From NCBI GenBank assembly GCA_026002975.1, contig BPGJ01000008.1:1-35753 (forward strand): DNA of 35,753 bases, given 5' to 3'. Of the stretch, positions 1-7,614 are shown piece after piece (within the stretch, counting starts at the first letter, position 1; the number at the start of each line of letters is the position of its first letter). Under the pieces are notes generated by a model. It was not told the DNA's origin and made no database searches. It saw only the letters and a list, made by a program, of their open reading frames with translations. Both the position numbers and the translations under genes were made by a program. The stretch comes from Acidimicrobiia bacterium. GTDB taxonomy: Bacteria; Actinomycetota; Acidimicrobiia; Spongiisociales; ZC4RG35.

Positions 1-448
1 CCGGTAGGGATCCGGGGGTCCCACCGCGGCACGCCTGGTCTGCAGATGCTGCTCGGTCACCAGCCACCCCTCGGGCGCCAGAGCCCGGACGACCCGGGGC
101 CAGAGATCCCGGTTTACGTAACGGAACAGGGCGATCAGCCGGTAACGACCTTCCGGTAACGGCTCTTCGTCGAGGTCGGCCACACGGAACAGGACTTCCA
201 GGCCCCGCTGCCGGGCCTCCTCCACAGCTCGGCCGATCGCGATCTCGGATATGTCGACCGCCTCCACCTCGAACCCGCGTTCGGCCAGGAACAAGGCGTT
301 GCGACCAGTTCCGCAGGCCAGGTCGATCGCCGGACCCGGGGGGATGCGTTCTACTGCTTCCACCAGGAACGACGAAGGTCGAGGTCCGTGGTCGGTACTC
401 ACCGGTGGCGTACCGGCGGTCCCAGCGTTCCTGCTCCTCCCGGCTCAT
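1..448 (-). CDS. SAM-dependent methyltransferase (class I, TehB-like), 3' end outside window, apparent frameshift
   Basis: The minus strand encodes a Rossmann-type methyltransferase. Motif I reads DLACGTGRNALFLAERG, followed by VDIS (the acidic residue that would bind the SAM ribose) and a later VADLDEEPLP segment. The C-terminus lies beyond the left edge. The best start is ATG at 448, overlapping the stop of the upstream FAD dehydrogenase (ATGA), which implies translational coupling. From this ATG the frame reads MSREEQERWDRRYATGEYRPRT, the usual N-terminus of the family, but the conserved continuation PSSFLVEAVERIPPG is in another frame. Removing one A near 378-383 joins them as RPRTSPSSFLVEAV. 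Without that correction the longest intact frame starts at GTG 402. Substrate unknown. The fold is certain; the frameshift may be a sequencing error. Confidence 0.85.
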   Translation of the reverse strand, partial: MSREEQERWDRRYATGEYRPRTSTFVVPGGSSRTHPPGSGDRPGLRNWSQRLVPGRTRVRGGGGRHIRDRDRPSCGGGPAAGPGSPVPCGRPRRRAVTGRSLPADRPVPLRKPGSLAPGRPGSGARGVAGDRAASADQACRGGTPGSLP

Positions 449-2119
449 GCGGGTTGCGGCGGGCGGTCGTCCGAGCGGCCCGAACCCGCCAGGTGGCGGG
501 CCGCCCGGTACGCGAAGATCACCGCCGGGGCGATGGTGGAACCCGGTCCCGGATAGGTGCGCCCCATCACCGAGGCGGTGGTGTTGCCCGACGCATAGAG
601 GCCGGGGATCGGGCGGAGATCGTCGTTCAGGACCCGGCCGTCGGCGTCGGTGAGCAGACCTCCTTTGGTGCCCAGGTCGCCGGGTACCAGCTGGACCGCG
701 GTGAAGGGTGGCTTCTCCAGAGGCCCCAGGTTCGGGTTCGGTTTGACCCTGGGATCGGAGTAGTAGCGGTCGTAGGCGCTGTTTCCCCTGCCGAAGTCTT
801 CGTCGACTCCGTTCCGGGCGAAACGGTTGAACCTCTCGACGGTGGCTCTGAGCCTGGACGGATCCATCCCCAACTCGACCGCCAGGCCTTCGATACTGTC
901 GGCGACCCGTACGATCCCGGCCTGCCGGAGCCGTTTCCCGTGCTGGAGCAGGGCAGCGAACAAATAGCGTCGCCGGTGTCGGGCATCGACGATCAACCAC
1001 GAAGGGATCGCTCCTACCTGGCGGTGGCGCTCCAACATGGCGTGACCCACGTCGATGTAGCTGGCCGACTCGTTGACGTAACGGTCGCCTCGCTGGTCGA
1101 CGATGATGCTGAACGGCTGGGACCGTTCGTTGAGGACGAAGGTCGGTGGACCCCCGTCAGGGTGGGGAACCGACACACCCCACCAGGCGTCGTCCATCAG
1201 CTCGAGGCGGGCACCGATCGCGGCTGCCAGCTCGATCCCGCCGCCCAGGTCGCCGTCGGCGGCGGAGCTGTAGCCGGGGATCCCGTGATAGCGCTCCCGC
1301 CAGTCTCGTCGGTGGGCGAACCCGCCGGCGGCGAGCACAACGCCCCGGCGGGCACGGATCCTGGCGGAGAAGCCGTCGGGTCGCCGTGACACGACCCCCA
1401 CCACCGCACCCCGTTCGGTCACCAGTTCGGTCACCGGGCTCTCCAACAAGACCTCGACCCCCCGACGCCGGAGGATCCACATCAGGTTGGCGACCAGCCC
1501 GGCTCCCATCCCGGCGAGACGCTGACCCCGGACCAGCCCGGCGACGGTCCGACCCACGAACCGGGCTCCCCGAACGAACCCGTCGAGGGTCGACCAGGCT
1601 CGGGTCAGCTGCCACACGTCGTCGGTCATCAGCGGGATGGGCGGGAGCGTCTCACCGGTCCGGGAACGGTGGATCCAGTCGCCCAGCTTCCGGGTGTCGA
1701 ATGGGATCACCTCGACCGCCCGACCGATCTTGCCTCCGGGCAGCTCCGGGTAGTAGTCGGGGTAGTCCCGGGCGGCTGCCCAACGCACCCCGAGACGTTC
1801 GAGGAAGCGAGAAGGCCTCGGGGACGGTGTGGACGAACGCCCGTCGCCGCTCGGGCGAACTGGCCGGTCCGACATCCCCGATGCAGGCGTCCATGTAGGT
1901 GAGAGCCTCTTCGGGGGAGTCCTGTATCCCCAGCCGAGCCATCAGCGGATTGGCCGGCATCCACAGCCCACCACCGCTGAGGTTGGTGGTGCCACCCCAG
2001 CGGTCGGTGGATTCCAACACGAGGGTTTCGAGGTTCGACTCGGCCGCGGTGATGGCGGCGGTGAGGCCGGCGGCGCCGGTGCCGGCCACCACGACGTCGA
2101 CTTCACGATCCCAATTCAT
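445..2119 (-). CDS. FAD-binding dehydrogenase, 3-ketosteroid-delta1-dehydrogenase-like, apparent frameshift
   Basis: The start is ATG at 2119, preceded by GGAGG. The N-terminus (MNWDREVDVVVAGTGAAGL) carries the GxGxxG dinucleotide-binding motif and then GGTTNLSGGGLWMP. The C-terminus has GLYASGN..ASVMGRTYPGPGSTIAPA, the signature of KstD-type flavoproteins. In characterised KstD the Tyr and Gly of YPGPG are active-site residues, and both are present here. The total of about 557 residues matches the family. The frame breaks near 1810-1820: PEAF is in one frame and RFLERLGVRW in the next, and removing one T (giving GAG GCC TTC CGC TTC CTC) restores a normal reading. A steroid 1,2-desaturation role is inferred from the C-terminal motif. 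Related FAD dehydrogenases act on other substrates, and no other steroid catabolism gene is in the window. Confidence 0.85.
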
Positions 2120-2324
2120 GTGCCTCCAGCAAGACGACGCTGTCTGGCGTTTCAACCTATCAGCGAAGCGCCATCCAACCTACCGGCGGGGCGGAGACAA
2201 CCGCCGAGCCCGACCGAGAGGTGCGGCTCCTGCCGTCACTCATGGGCCGGTCGCCCGCCTCGAGGGGATCTGTCACACCCCCCGGTTAGGTTCACCACCC
2301 GAGGATGCGGTGAAGGAGGAACCG

Positions 2325-3047
2325 ATGTCTTTCCGAACATGGTCGCCGACGTTGAGGAGCCCCGCGGCGTGGGTGCTGGTGGTTGCGTTGACCGGATGCG
2401 CGGTCGACGCCGGCCCCGGCGCCGATGTGGAGCAGGGCACACCGCAGGTGACGGAGCCAGCCGCCGTCGAGACACCCGGGGCGGCGGAAACAGAACCTGC
2501 AGGAACCGTTCCCGCCCCGACCTCGCCGGATACCCAACCGCCTGATACCCGCTCGGAGGCGGGGCTGGTCCCCGTGTTCGAGGATGGCACCTGGCTGGTC
2601 GGCGAGGAGATCGAGCCGGGTGTGTACGAGACCATCGACGACGACCTCTTAGGCTGCTATTGGGAGCGCCTCTCGGGGCTGGGCGGCACTTTCGACGAGA
2701 TCATCGCCAACAACTACGCCGAGGCACATGAGGTGGTCGAGATCGATCCCGGCGACGAAGCCTTCAGCTCGTCGGGTTGTGGTGGCTGGGTCGAACTCAC
2801 CCCCAGGGATCCCTTGCTGACCGTGATCCCTCCGGGTCGTTGGGCGGTGAACGTCCACATCGCCCCGGGCAGGTACAGATCGGTAGGGGGTGACGACACC
2901 TGTTATTGGGAGCGCCTCTCCGGGTTCGGTGGCACTTTCGACGAGATCATCGCCAACGATCTCGGTGCCGGGAGCATCGTCGACATAGCGGAATCGGATG
3001 CCGGGTTTGCGTCCAGCGGATGCGGCTCATGGGAGCCGGTCGGCTGA
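2325..3047 (+). CDS. Lipoprotein with two tandem copies of a Cys-containing domain
   Basis: ATG at 2325 follows AAGGAGG with 5-nt spacing. Residues 1-25 form a lipoprotein signal (hydrophobic stretch ending LTGC, lipidated Cys25). A low-complexity Thr/Pro/Glu-rich linker follows to about residue 80. Two homologous domains of about 70 residues then share the pattern W.V...I.PG.Y....DD..CYWERLSG.GGTFDEIIAN ... SSGCG.W. Each has two cysteines that could pair after export. The repeats are nearly identical at DNA level (see the repeat entry), implying a recent duplication. Function unknown; an extracytoplasmic lipid-anchored location is inferred from the signal. It diverges from the KstD-like gene across about 205 bp. 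Confidence 0.85.
   Translation: MSFRTWSPTLRSPAAWVLVVALTGCAVDAGPGADVEQGTPQVTEPAAVETPGAAETEPAGTVPAPTSPDTQPPDTRSEAGLVPVFEDGTWLVGEEIEPGVYETIDDDLLGCYWERLSGLGGTFDEIIANNYAEAHEVVEIDPGDEAFSSSGCGGWVELTPRDPLLTVIPPGRWAVNVHIAPGRYRSVGGDDTCYWERLSGFGGTFDEIIANDLGAGSIVDIAESDAGFASSGCGSWEPVG
2655..2957 (+). repeat. Near-identical 57-bp direct repeat within the lipoprotein gene
   Basis: The segments 2655-2711 and 2901-2957 both encode CYWERLSG(L/F)GGTFDEIIAN and differ at only a few bases, with a 246-bp offset. The flanking parts of the two protein domains are clearly more diverged than this core, so the core is either under strong constraint or has undergone recent gene conversion. Confidence 0.85.
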
Positions 3048-3071
3048 CGATCCCGACGAGAGGCTACCCGT

Positions 3072-3479
3072 TCATCCGACGGCTCGGCGGACCAGGTCGG
3101 CGATTCGCTCCTCGACTGCCGGGGTTAGGGCCGCGACGGCGAAGGCCACCGGCCACATGTCGCCGTCGTCGAGCTGGGCGGAGTCGCTGAAACCCAGGGT
3201 GGCGTACCGGGTCTTGAACTTCGACGCCGCCTGGAAGAAGCAGATCACCTTGCCATCCTTGGCGTAGGCCGGCATCCCGTACCAGGTTCGAGGAGCCAGC
3301 TCGGGTGCTGCTTCCCTCACGATGGCGTGGATCCGTTCGGCCATGCTCCGGTCGGGTTGGTCCATCTCGGCGATCTTCTCCAACACGTCCCGCTCGGGAT
3401 CCTTCTTGGAGGCTCTCGACTCCCGGGCCCGTTCACGCATCGCCGCCTTCTCTTCGGGGGTGAAACCGTCTTCGGCCAT
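3072..3479 (-). CDS. DUF1801 domain protein (YdhG/iron-chaperone-like)
   Basis: A protein of about 135 residues with the DUF1801 pattern: an Ala/Arg/Lys-rich helical N-terminus, then VLEKIAEMDQPDRSMAERIHAIVREAAPELAPRTWYGMPAYAKDGKVICFFQAASKFKTRYATLGF, where the WYGMPAY.KDGKV..FF core is the family hallmark. ATG 3479 is chosen over the adjacent GTG at 3482 because AGGAG lies five bases upstream of the ATG. Its 3' end faces the lipoprotein with only 24 bp between the stops. Biochemical function is not established for this branch. Confidence 0.8.
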   Translation of the reverse strand: MAEDGFTPEEKAAMRERARESRASKKDPERDVLEKIAEMDQPDRSMAERIHAIVREAAPELAPRTWYGMPAYAKDGKVICFFQAASKFKTRYATLGFSDSAQLDDGDMWPVAFAVAALTPAVEERIADLVRRAVG

Positions 3480-3558
3480 CACAGCTCCTGTCTGCTGAGG
3501 GGTGTTCGGACGATACGCCTTGCCCGTACACTGCGCGTCATCCGATCGGGAGGAAACC

Positions 3559-4443
3559 TTGGGTCATCGCATAGTGCCCCACCTGTGGTTCGACAACCAG
3601 GCTGCCGACGCCGCCGCCTTCTACGCCGATGTGTTCCCCGAGTCGTCGGTGGTAGACCAGGTGGTGCTCCACGACACCCCCTCGGGGGACGTCGACGTGG
3701 TGTGGTTCGAGGTCTGGGGCCAGCCTTTCCAGGCGATCAGCGCCGGACCGTTGGTCTCTTTCAACCCGTCGGTGTCGTTCACCGTAACGGTGGACAGTCC
3801 AGACCAGGTCGACTGGTTGTGGGGACGGCTGACCGAAGGCGGTGCCGCGCTGATGCCGCTCGACGCGTATCCCTGGTCGGAGCGCTACGGATGGGTGGCC
3901 GACCGGTTCGGGTTGTCGTGGCAGCTCATGTACCGTCCGGACCCGCCCGACCAGCGCATCACGCCGAGCCTGCTGTTCACAGGGGATGTGAGCGGACGGG
4001 CCGAAGAGGCGGTGACGCTGTACACGTCGGTGTTCCCCGATTCGAAGATCGAAGAGTTGGTCCACTGGGGACCCGACGAACCCCCCGAGGTGGAGGGAAC
4101 GGTGAAGCAGGCGGTGTTCACCCTGGACGGATACCGGATGACGGCGATGGACAGCGCCTACCCCCACGGGTTCGGGTTCAACGAGGCCATCTCGCTCGTG
4201 GTGATGTGCGACACCCAGGAGGAGATCGACCGCTACTGGGAGGCGCTGTCGGCGGTGCCGGAGGCCGAACAGTGCGGCTGGCTGAAAGACCGGTTCGGCT
4301 TGTCGTGGCAGATCGTCCCCGGCCGGATGGACGAGATGCTCCGTTCCGCCGGCAGGGAAACCCGGGACCGCCTCACCCGGGCGTTCCTACCCATGAAGAA
4401 GATCGACCTGGCCGAACTGGAGCGGGTGTTCGCCGAGAGATGA
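3559..4443 (+). CDS. Two-domain VOC/PhnB-like protein (glyoxalase superfamily)
   Basis: Two PhnB-type VOC domains are fused. Domain 1 (from IVPHLWFDNQAADAAAFYADVFP) ends at DRFGLSWQLMY, and domain 2 (from ITPSLLFTGDVSGRAEEAVTLYTSVFP) ends at KDRFGLSWQIVP. FYADVFP/LYTSVFP and DRFGLSWQ are hallmarks of the 3-demethylubiquinone-9 3-methyltransferase-like VOC family. The start is a TTG at 3559: GGGAGG lies 5 nt upstream and the VOC fold begins right after it, while the residues encoded between 3502 and 3558 look non-homologous. The product is about 294 residues. The reaction is unknown; these proteins are often metal-binding or of unassigned function. Confidence 0.8.
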   Translation: MGHRIVPHLWFDNQAADAAAFYADVFPESSVVDQVVLHDTPSGDVDVVWFEVWGQPFQAISAGPLVSFNPSVSFTVTVDSPDQVDWLWGRLTEGGAALMPLDAYPWSERYGWVADRFGLSWQLMYRPDPPDQRITPSLLFTGDVSGRAEEAVTLYTSVFPDSKIEELVHWGPDEPPEVEGTVKQAVFTLDGYRMTAMDSAYPHGFGFNEAISLVVMCDTQEEIDRYWEALSAVPEAEQCGWLKDRFGLSWQIVPGRMDEMLRSAGRETRDRLTRAFLPMKKIDLAELERVFAER

Positions 4444-4449
4444 GGATGC

Positions 4450-4496
4450 TTCTGTGCGGATCTACCGGGCTCCTGGCGGGACAGATCCGCACAGAA
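4450..4496. repeat. Palindromic repeat TTCTGTGCGGATCT...AGATCCGCACAGAA
   Basis: Perfect 14-bp inverted arms (4450-4463 and 4483-4496) enclose a 19-nt loop, 7 nt after the VOC stop and between it and the convergent toxin gene. A sibling palindrome with the same core (CTGTGCGGATC/GATCCGCACAG) occurs at 17262-17304, also at a convergent gene junction. A bidirectional terminator or a dispersed palindromic element fits best. Confidence 0.7.
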
Positions 4497-4552
4497 TGAC
4501 CCCGGCCGGTCGGTTCCTCGCCCGGACGGTTCGTCCTGTCGGTCGCCGAGGT

Positions 4553-4876
4553 TCAGTACAAGATGTCGAGGGAGTAGCGCAACGCCCGGTCGAGGAGGGC
4601 TCTGGTGCCAGGGTCGATTCTCCCCGCCGGGCGGGGGTCGAGCCTTTCTTTGGGGATGGTGATCAGGCTGTCACAGTTGATCACCGCCTTGTCGGGTAGG
4701 CCGTGTTGGGGTCCCACTTCGACTTCGGATGCGATCCCCCGGACGGTGCGGGTTATGGGTGCACAGGTGACCGAGCGCAGAACGGGTATGGCGGCGTCCC
4801 GGGTGAGGACACACACCGGCCGGCGGCCGGCGGGTGGGCCAAGGTCGGCCCAGATGATGTCGCCCCGGCCTACCAC
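4553..4876 (-). CDS. mazF: MazF/PemK-family mRNA interferase toxin
   Basis: A 107-residue protein with the MazF fold signature: an N-terminal GDIIWADLGPPAGRRPVCVLTRD segment (the G-[DE]-[IV]-x-W/[YL] opening and the R-P loop), then VTCAPITRTVRG and NCDSLITIPKERL. The GTG start at 4876 overlaps the antitoxin stop by 7 nt, the usual antitoxin-first, toxin-second order. The toxin is expected to cleave RNA at short sequence motifs when the labile antitoxin is lost. Specificity cannot be read from sequence. Confidence 0.92.
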   Translation of the reverse strand: MVGRGDIIWADLGPPAGRRPVCVLTRDAAIPVLRSVTCAPITRTVRGIASEVEVGPQHGLPDKAVINCDSLITIPKERLDPRPAGRIDPGTRALLDRALRYSLDILY

Positions 4877-5133
4877 TCGGGGACGGCCTCGGCGGCGAGC
4901 CTCGACGCGGCGGCGACGATCGCCGGGTCGGGGGGCTGGTTCCTGTAAGCCTCGACCAGCCGCTGGTCGGCCCGCGCCCAGTCGTCCGCCTGTAACACCG
5001 CCCTGGCCCCCCTCCTGAGGAGCTCTGATCGACTGACTCCGATCCGCTGAGCCAACTCGTCGAGAGCTTCGACCAGGTCGTCGTCGAGTTGCACCAACAC
5101 TTCGCGCCGTGGCATGTCCATATGATAAACCAT
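4870..5133 (-). CDS. Ribbon-helix-helix (CopG/MazE-like) antitoxin
   Basis: An 87-residue protein. Residues 7-45 (MPRREVLVQLDDDLVEALDELAQRIGVSRSELLRRG) form a typical ribbon-helix-helix: a short beta strand VLVQLD then two helices with ISRSE-like turn VSRSELL. The acidic/Ala-rich C-terminus (DQRLVEAYRNQPPDPAIVAAASRLAAEAVPEW) should wrap the toxin. AAGGAG precedes ATG 5133; ATG 5121 is a less likely alternative. It overlaps mazF downstream and probably autorepresses the pair through the repeats just upstream. Confidence 0.88.
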   Translation of the reverse strand: MVYHMDMPRREVLVQLDDDLVEALDELAQRIGVSRSELLRRGARAVLQADDWARADQRLVEAYRNQPPDPAIVAAASRLAAEAVPEW

Positions 5134-5159
5134 ATGCTCCTTCTAGACCGACTTCTAGA
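5118..5159. promoter_or_regulatory. Candidate TA operator: paired CCATATG and paired CTTCTAGA repeats
   Basis: CCATATG occurs at 5118-5124 and 5130-5136 (12-bp period), and CTTCTAGA at 5140-5147 and 5152-5159 (12-bp period), in the short region between the antitoxin and the divergent Rid gene. Each core (CATATG, TCTAGA) is itself palindromic. Two half-sites per set, about one helical turn apart, fit binding by ribbon-helix-helix dimers. Operator function is inferred. Confidence 0.5.
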
Positions 5160-5229
5160 GGGTGGGGTCCTCGTCTCTTCGCCGGTAGATGCGTGGCATG
5201 CTCTTCCCAACCGACCCGGGAGGACCGGC

Positions 5230-5616
5230 ATGCGTTTCTACAACCCGGAGGGGGTCGCAGGCCCCTTCGCCACTTATTCCCACGGGGTGGAACTCGAGGG
5301 CCCCCATAGGCTCGTGTTCGGGGCCGGCCAGGTAGGGGTCGCCCCCGACGGCCGGGTGGGGGAGGGCATCGAGGAGCAGGCCCGACTGGTGTGGGACAAC
5401 ATCCGCAAGGTGCTCGACGGCGCCGGGATGGGGATCCCCAACATCGTGCAGCTCAACATGCTGCTGATCGACCGGGCCCACGCCCCGGCAGCCATGGCGA
5501 TCCGGGAGGAGGCCCTGGCCGGCCACCGTCCGGCGTCCACGCTGATGTACGTCGCCGGCCTCGCCTCACCCGAACTCCTGATCGAGATCGACTTCGTCGC
5601 CGCTCAACCCGTCTGA
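5230..5616 (+). CDS. Rid family (YjgF/YER057c/UK114) protein
   Basis: ATG 5230 follows GGGAGG with 6-nt spacing. The 128-residue length is typical for the family. It has FATYSHGVELEGPHRLVFGAGQVGVAPDGRV, then a long helix with EEQARLVWDNIRKVLDGAGMGIPNIVQLNMLL, and ends with PELLIEIDFVAAQPV, matching the Rid beta-alpha-beta-beta architecture. Archetypal RidA has an Arg just before the final strand that holds the substrate carboxylate. By eye that position (in HRPASTLMYVAGLASPELLIEID) is Ser, so imine deaminase activity is uncertain and another Rid subgroup is possible. Its 3' end overlaps the convergent ADP-ribosylglycohydrolase gene by 13 bp. Confidence 0.88.
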   Translation: MRFYNPEGVAGPFATYSHGVELEGPHRLVFGAGQVGVAPDGRVGEGIEEQARLVWDNIRKVLDGAGMGIPNIVQLNMLLIDRAHAPAAMAIREEALAGHRPASTLMYVAGLASPELLIEIDFVAAQPV

Positions 5617-6650
5617 CCGGCGCGCCTCCGGGACGGGTCCGGCGGGTAGCGGGTCGGGTCGGGGGGGAGTCCGTCTACGAAGGTGTTTGCGAAGTCGGCC
5701 GCCACCTGTTCGATCAGTGCCCGCCCCTCCAAACCGTCGAGCCACGGCCGGGGGATGGACTCCACACCCAGCAACGTCCCGAGGATCTGACCGGTGATCG
5801 ACCCGGTCGAGTCGGAGTCCCCCGAGTGGTTGACGGCCAGACACACCCCGTGGGCGAAATCGTCGGCAGCGAGCGCGCAGAACACCGATATGGCCAGGGC
5901 GTCGTGCCCGTACCATCCGCCCCCCAGCGCCTCGACCACCTCCGGAGTAGGAGGTCGGGTGTCGGCTGCCTCCAAGGCTCGACCTAGGGCCTCCACGACC
6001 AGCTCCGCCGCGGCGTGCTGGTGGAGCCGATCCGCGGCTGCGGTTGTCGCCTCCTCGAGGCCCACCCCTCGAGTCAGCTCCGCGACGATCTGGGCCAACA
6101 CCCCGGCCGAGAGGTACCCGGCGGGATGCCCGTGGGTGACCGCCGCCACCCGACAGCCCAGGTCGAACACCTCCGCCCCCACGAATCCCACGGGGGCGAC
6201 CCGCATCACCCCGCCACATCCGAACGAGTCGTTGAGGGGCAGCTCCGGTGTGCCCATCCGACCGGTTCGCAGGGCGGAGAGACAGGTGTTCCCGGGTGCC
6301 CTCCTTCGGGCCAGGAGCGGCTGGGACTCCAGCCACCCTTCCCCCGGGGTTTGGTCTTGGGTGCCGAGCCACCGCAGGTACGCCCGGTGGACTGCCTCCA
6401 CCGACTGGTCCGGGCCCAGGCCGGCCGCCCGGGCCCGCAGGAGACCCTCGGCGGTGAACAGGGTCATCTGGGTGTCGTCGGTGAAACGACCCACCCCGCC
6501 GTCCTCCACGTAGCCCGACACCCCTGCCGGCCCATAACGGCTGAGGATCTCCGGGAGGGAAAGGAACTCGACGGGGGCTCCCAGGGCGTCACCCACCGCA
6601 CCGCCGAGGAAGCATCCCAGCACCCGACTCCGGAGGGAAGGACCGGTCAT
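5604..6650 (-). CDS. ADP-ribosylglycohydrolase family protein (ARH/DraG), copy 1
   Basis: A 348-residue member of the DraG/ARH fold. The N-terminus reads RSRVLGCFLGGAVGDALGAPVEF, the usual GxxxGDALGxPxE. FTDDTQMTL (residues 56-64) supplies the first di-metal site, GCGGVMRVAPVGF is the middle motif, and HSGDSDSTGSITGQILG near residues 276-292 supplies the second Asp cluster. All expected metal ligands are visible, so it should be active. These enzymes remove ADP-ribose from proteins, nucleic acids or small molecules. It lies 32 bp downstream of a second, clearly different ARH on the same strand. No good ribosome binding site precedes ATG 6650. Confidence 0.93.
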   Translation of the reverse strand: MTGPSLRSRVLGCFLGGAVGDALGAPVEFLSLPEILSRYGPAGVSGYVEDGGVGRFTDDTQMTLFTAEGLLRARAAGLGPDQSVEAVHRAYLRWLGTQDQTPGEGWLESQPLLARRRAPGNTCLSALRTGRMGTPELPLNDSFGCGGVMRVAPVGFVGAEVFDLGCRVAAVTHGHPAGYLSAGVLAQIVAELTRGVGLEEATTAAADRLHQHAAAELVVEALGRALEAADTRPPTPEVVEALGGGWYGHDALAISVFCALAADDFAHGVCLAVNHSGDSDSTGSITGQILGTLLGVESIPRPWLDGLEGRALIEQVAADFANTFVDGLPPDPTRYPPDPSRRRAGQTG

Positions 6651-6682
6651 GTCGAGGATTCAACCCGGTCGGTGTGACACCG

Positions 6683-7603
6683 TCACTTGGCTTCGAGGTT
6701 TTCCTGGACACGCCTGAACAGCCGGTCGGCCAACCCGACCAACCGGTCGTGGCCTTCCACCTTGTGCCGCCACGGGATCGCCTCGTAACCCCAGCGGGCA
6801 CCGGCGGCGGCTCCGGCCATCGCTCCGATGGTGTCGGCGTCGCCGCCCAGCCGAACCGCCCGCAACACCGCGTCTTCGAAGTCCGACGCCCCGAGGAGGG
6901 CATACAGCGCAGTCACCACGGAGTCGTCGGCCGCAACCCAGTTCCCCAGGGCTTGCTTGGCGTAGACATCGTCGTTCCGCTCCAGGCATTCGGGGAGCCG
7001 TTCGAGCTTCCTCCTCAACCTGTCGGTGGTGACCGACCGATCGAGGTCGGCGAGCAGTCGGTCGGTGGCGAAGTCTTTCCTCAGGGCGTGGTGCACCGTC
7101 ACGGCTTGGATCACCGCGCCCTCCACGCCCACGGGATGGGTGTGGGTGACCCGGGCGGTCATCTCCGCCAGCCGTACGGTTTCCTCGAGGTCGGGATAGG
7201 CCCACAGGGCGACCGGCGCCACCCGCATCGCCCCGCCGTTACCGAACGAACCGCCGCCATCGAACTGACGGGCTGCCGCTTCCGCCCAGGGCTCTCCTCT
7301 CAGCACCGCCTTGAACACCTTCGGGATGTTGGAGCCGTACCCACGCCAGGGTTCGGCCTTCCACGCCAGGGCGAACCGCCTGGCCATGTCGGCACCGTCG
7401 AAGCCACCACAGGCGATCAGCGACTCGGCCAGTTCGATGGTCATCACCGTGTCGTCGGTGTAGGGCAGAAACTCCGCCCGAGTGACGTAGGAGAGGACAC
7501 GGGCCAGATCCGGACTCCTCCGACCCTCGGCGGGCCGTCCCACCGCGTCGCCCACCGCGGTGCCCACCATCACCCCACGAAACCTGTCGGATAGGTCGGT
7601 CAC
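6683..7603 (-). CDS. ADP-ribosylglycohydrolase family protein (ARH/DraG), copy 2
   Basis: The GTG start at 7603 (VTDLSDRFRGVMVGTAVGDAVGRPAEG) comes 11 nt after the DUF499 remnant stop. The product has 306 residues. PYTDDTVMTIE (TDDT at 49-52), SFGNGGAMRVAPVALWAY, VTHTHPVGVEGA and RLGGDADTIGAMAGAAAG are the ARH motifs, all intact. It differs strongly from copy 1 outside these motifs, so the pair is not a recent duplication. It forms a minus-strand run with the helicase/DUF499 remnants upstream and copy 1 downstream. A role in reversing ADP-ribosylation linked to a defence system is inferred from context only. Confidence 0.92.
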   Translation of the reverse strand: MTDLSDRFRGVMVGTAVGDAVGRPAEGRRSPDLARVLSYVTRAEFLPYTDDTVMTIELAESLIACGGFDGADMARRFALAWKAEPWRGYGSNIPKVFKAVLRGEPWAEAAARQFDGGGSFGNGGAMRVAPVALWAYPDLEETVRLAEMTARVTHTHPVGVEGAVIQAVTVHHALRKDFATDRLLADLDRSVTTDRLRRKLERLPECLERNDDVYAKQALGNWVAADDSVVTALYALLGASDFEDAVLRAVRLGGDADTIGAMAGAAAGARWGYEAIPWRHKVEGHDRLVGLADRLFRRVQENLEAK

Positions 7604-7614
7604 GTCGGTTCTCG

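Noticed and set aside
388..1389. 333-codon plus-strand frame
   Set aside because: Antisense shadow of the KstD-like gene, with no ribosome site and no domain.
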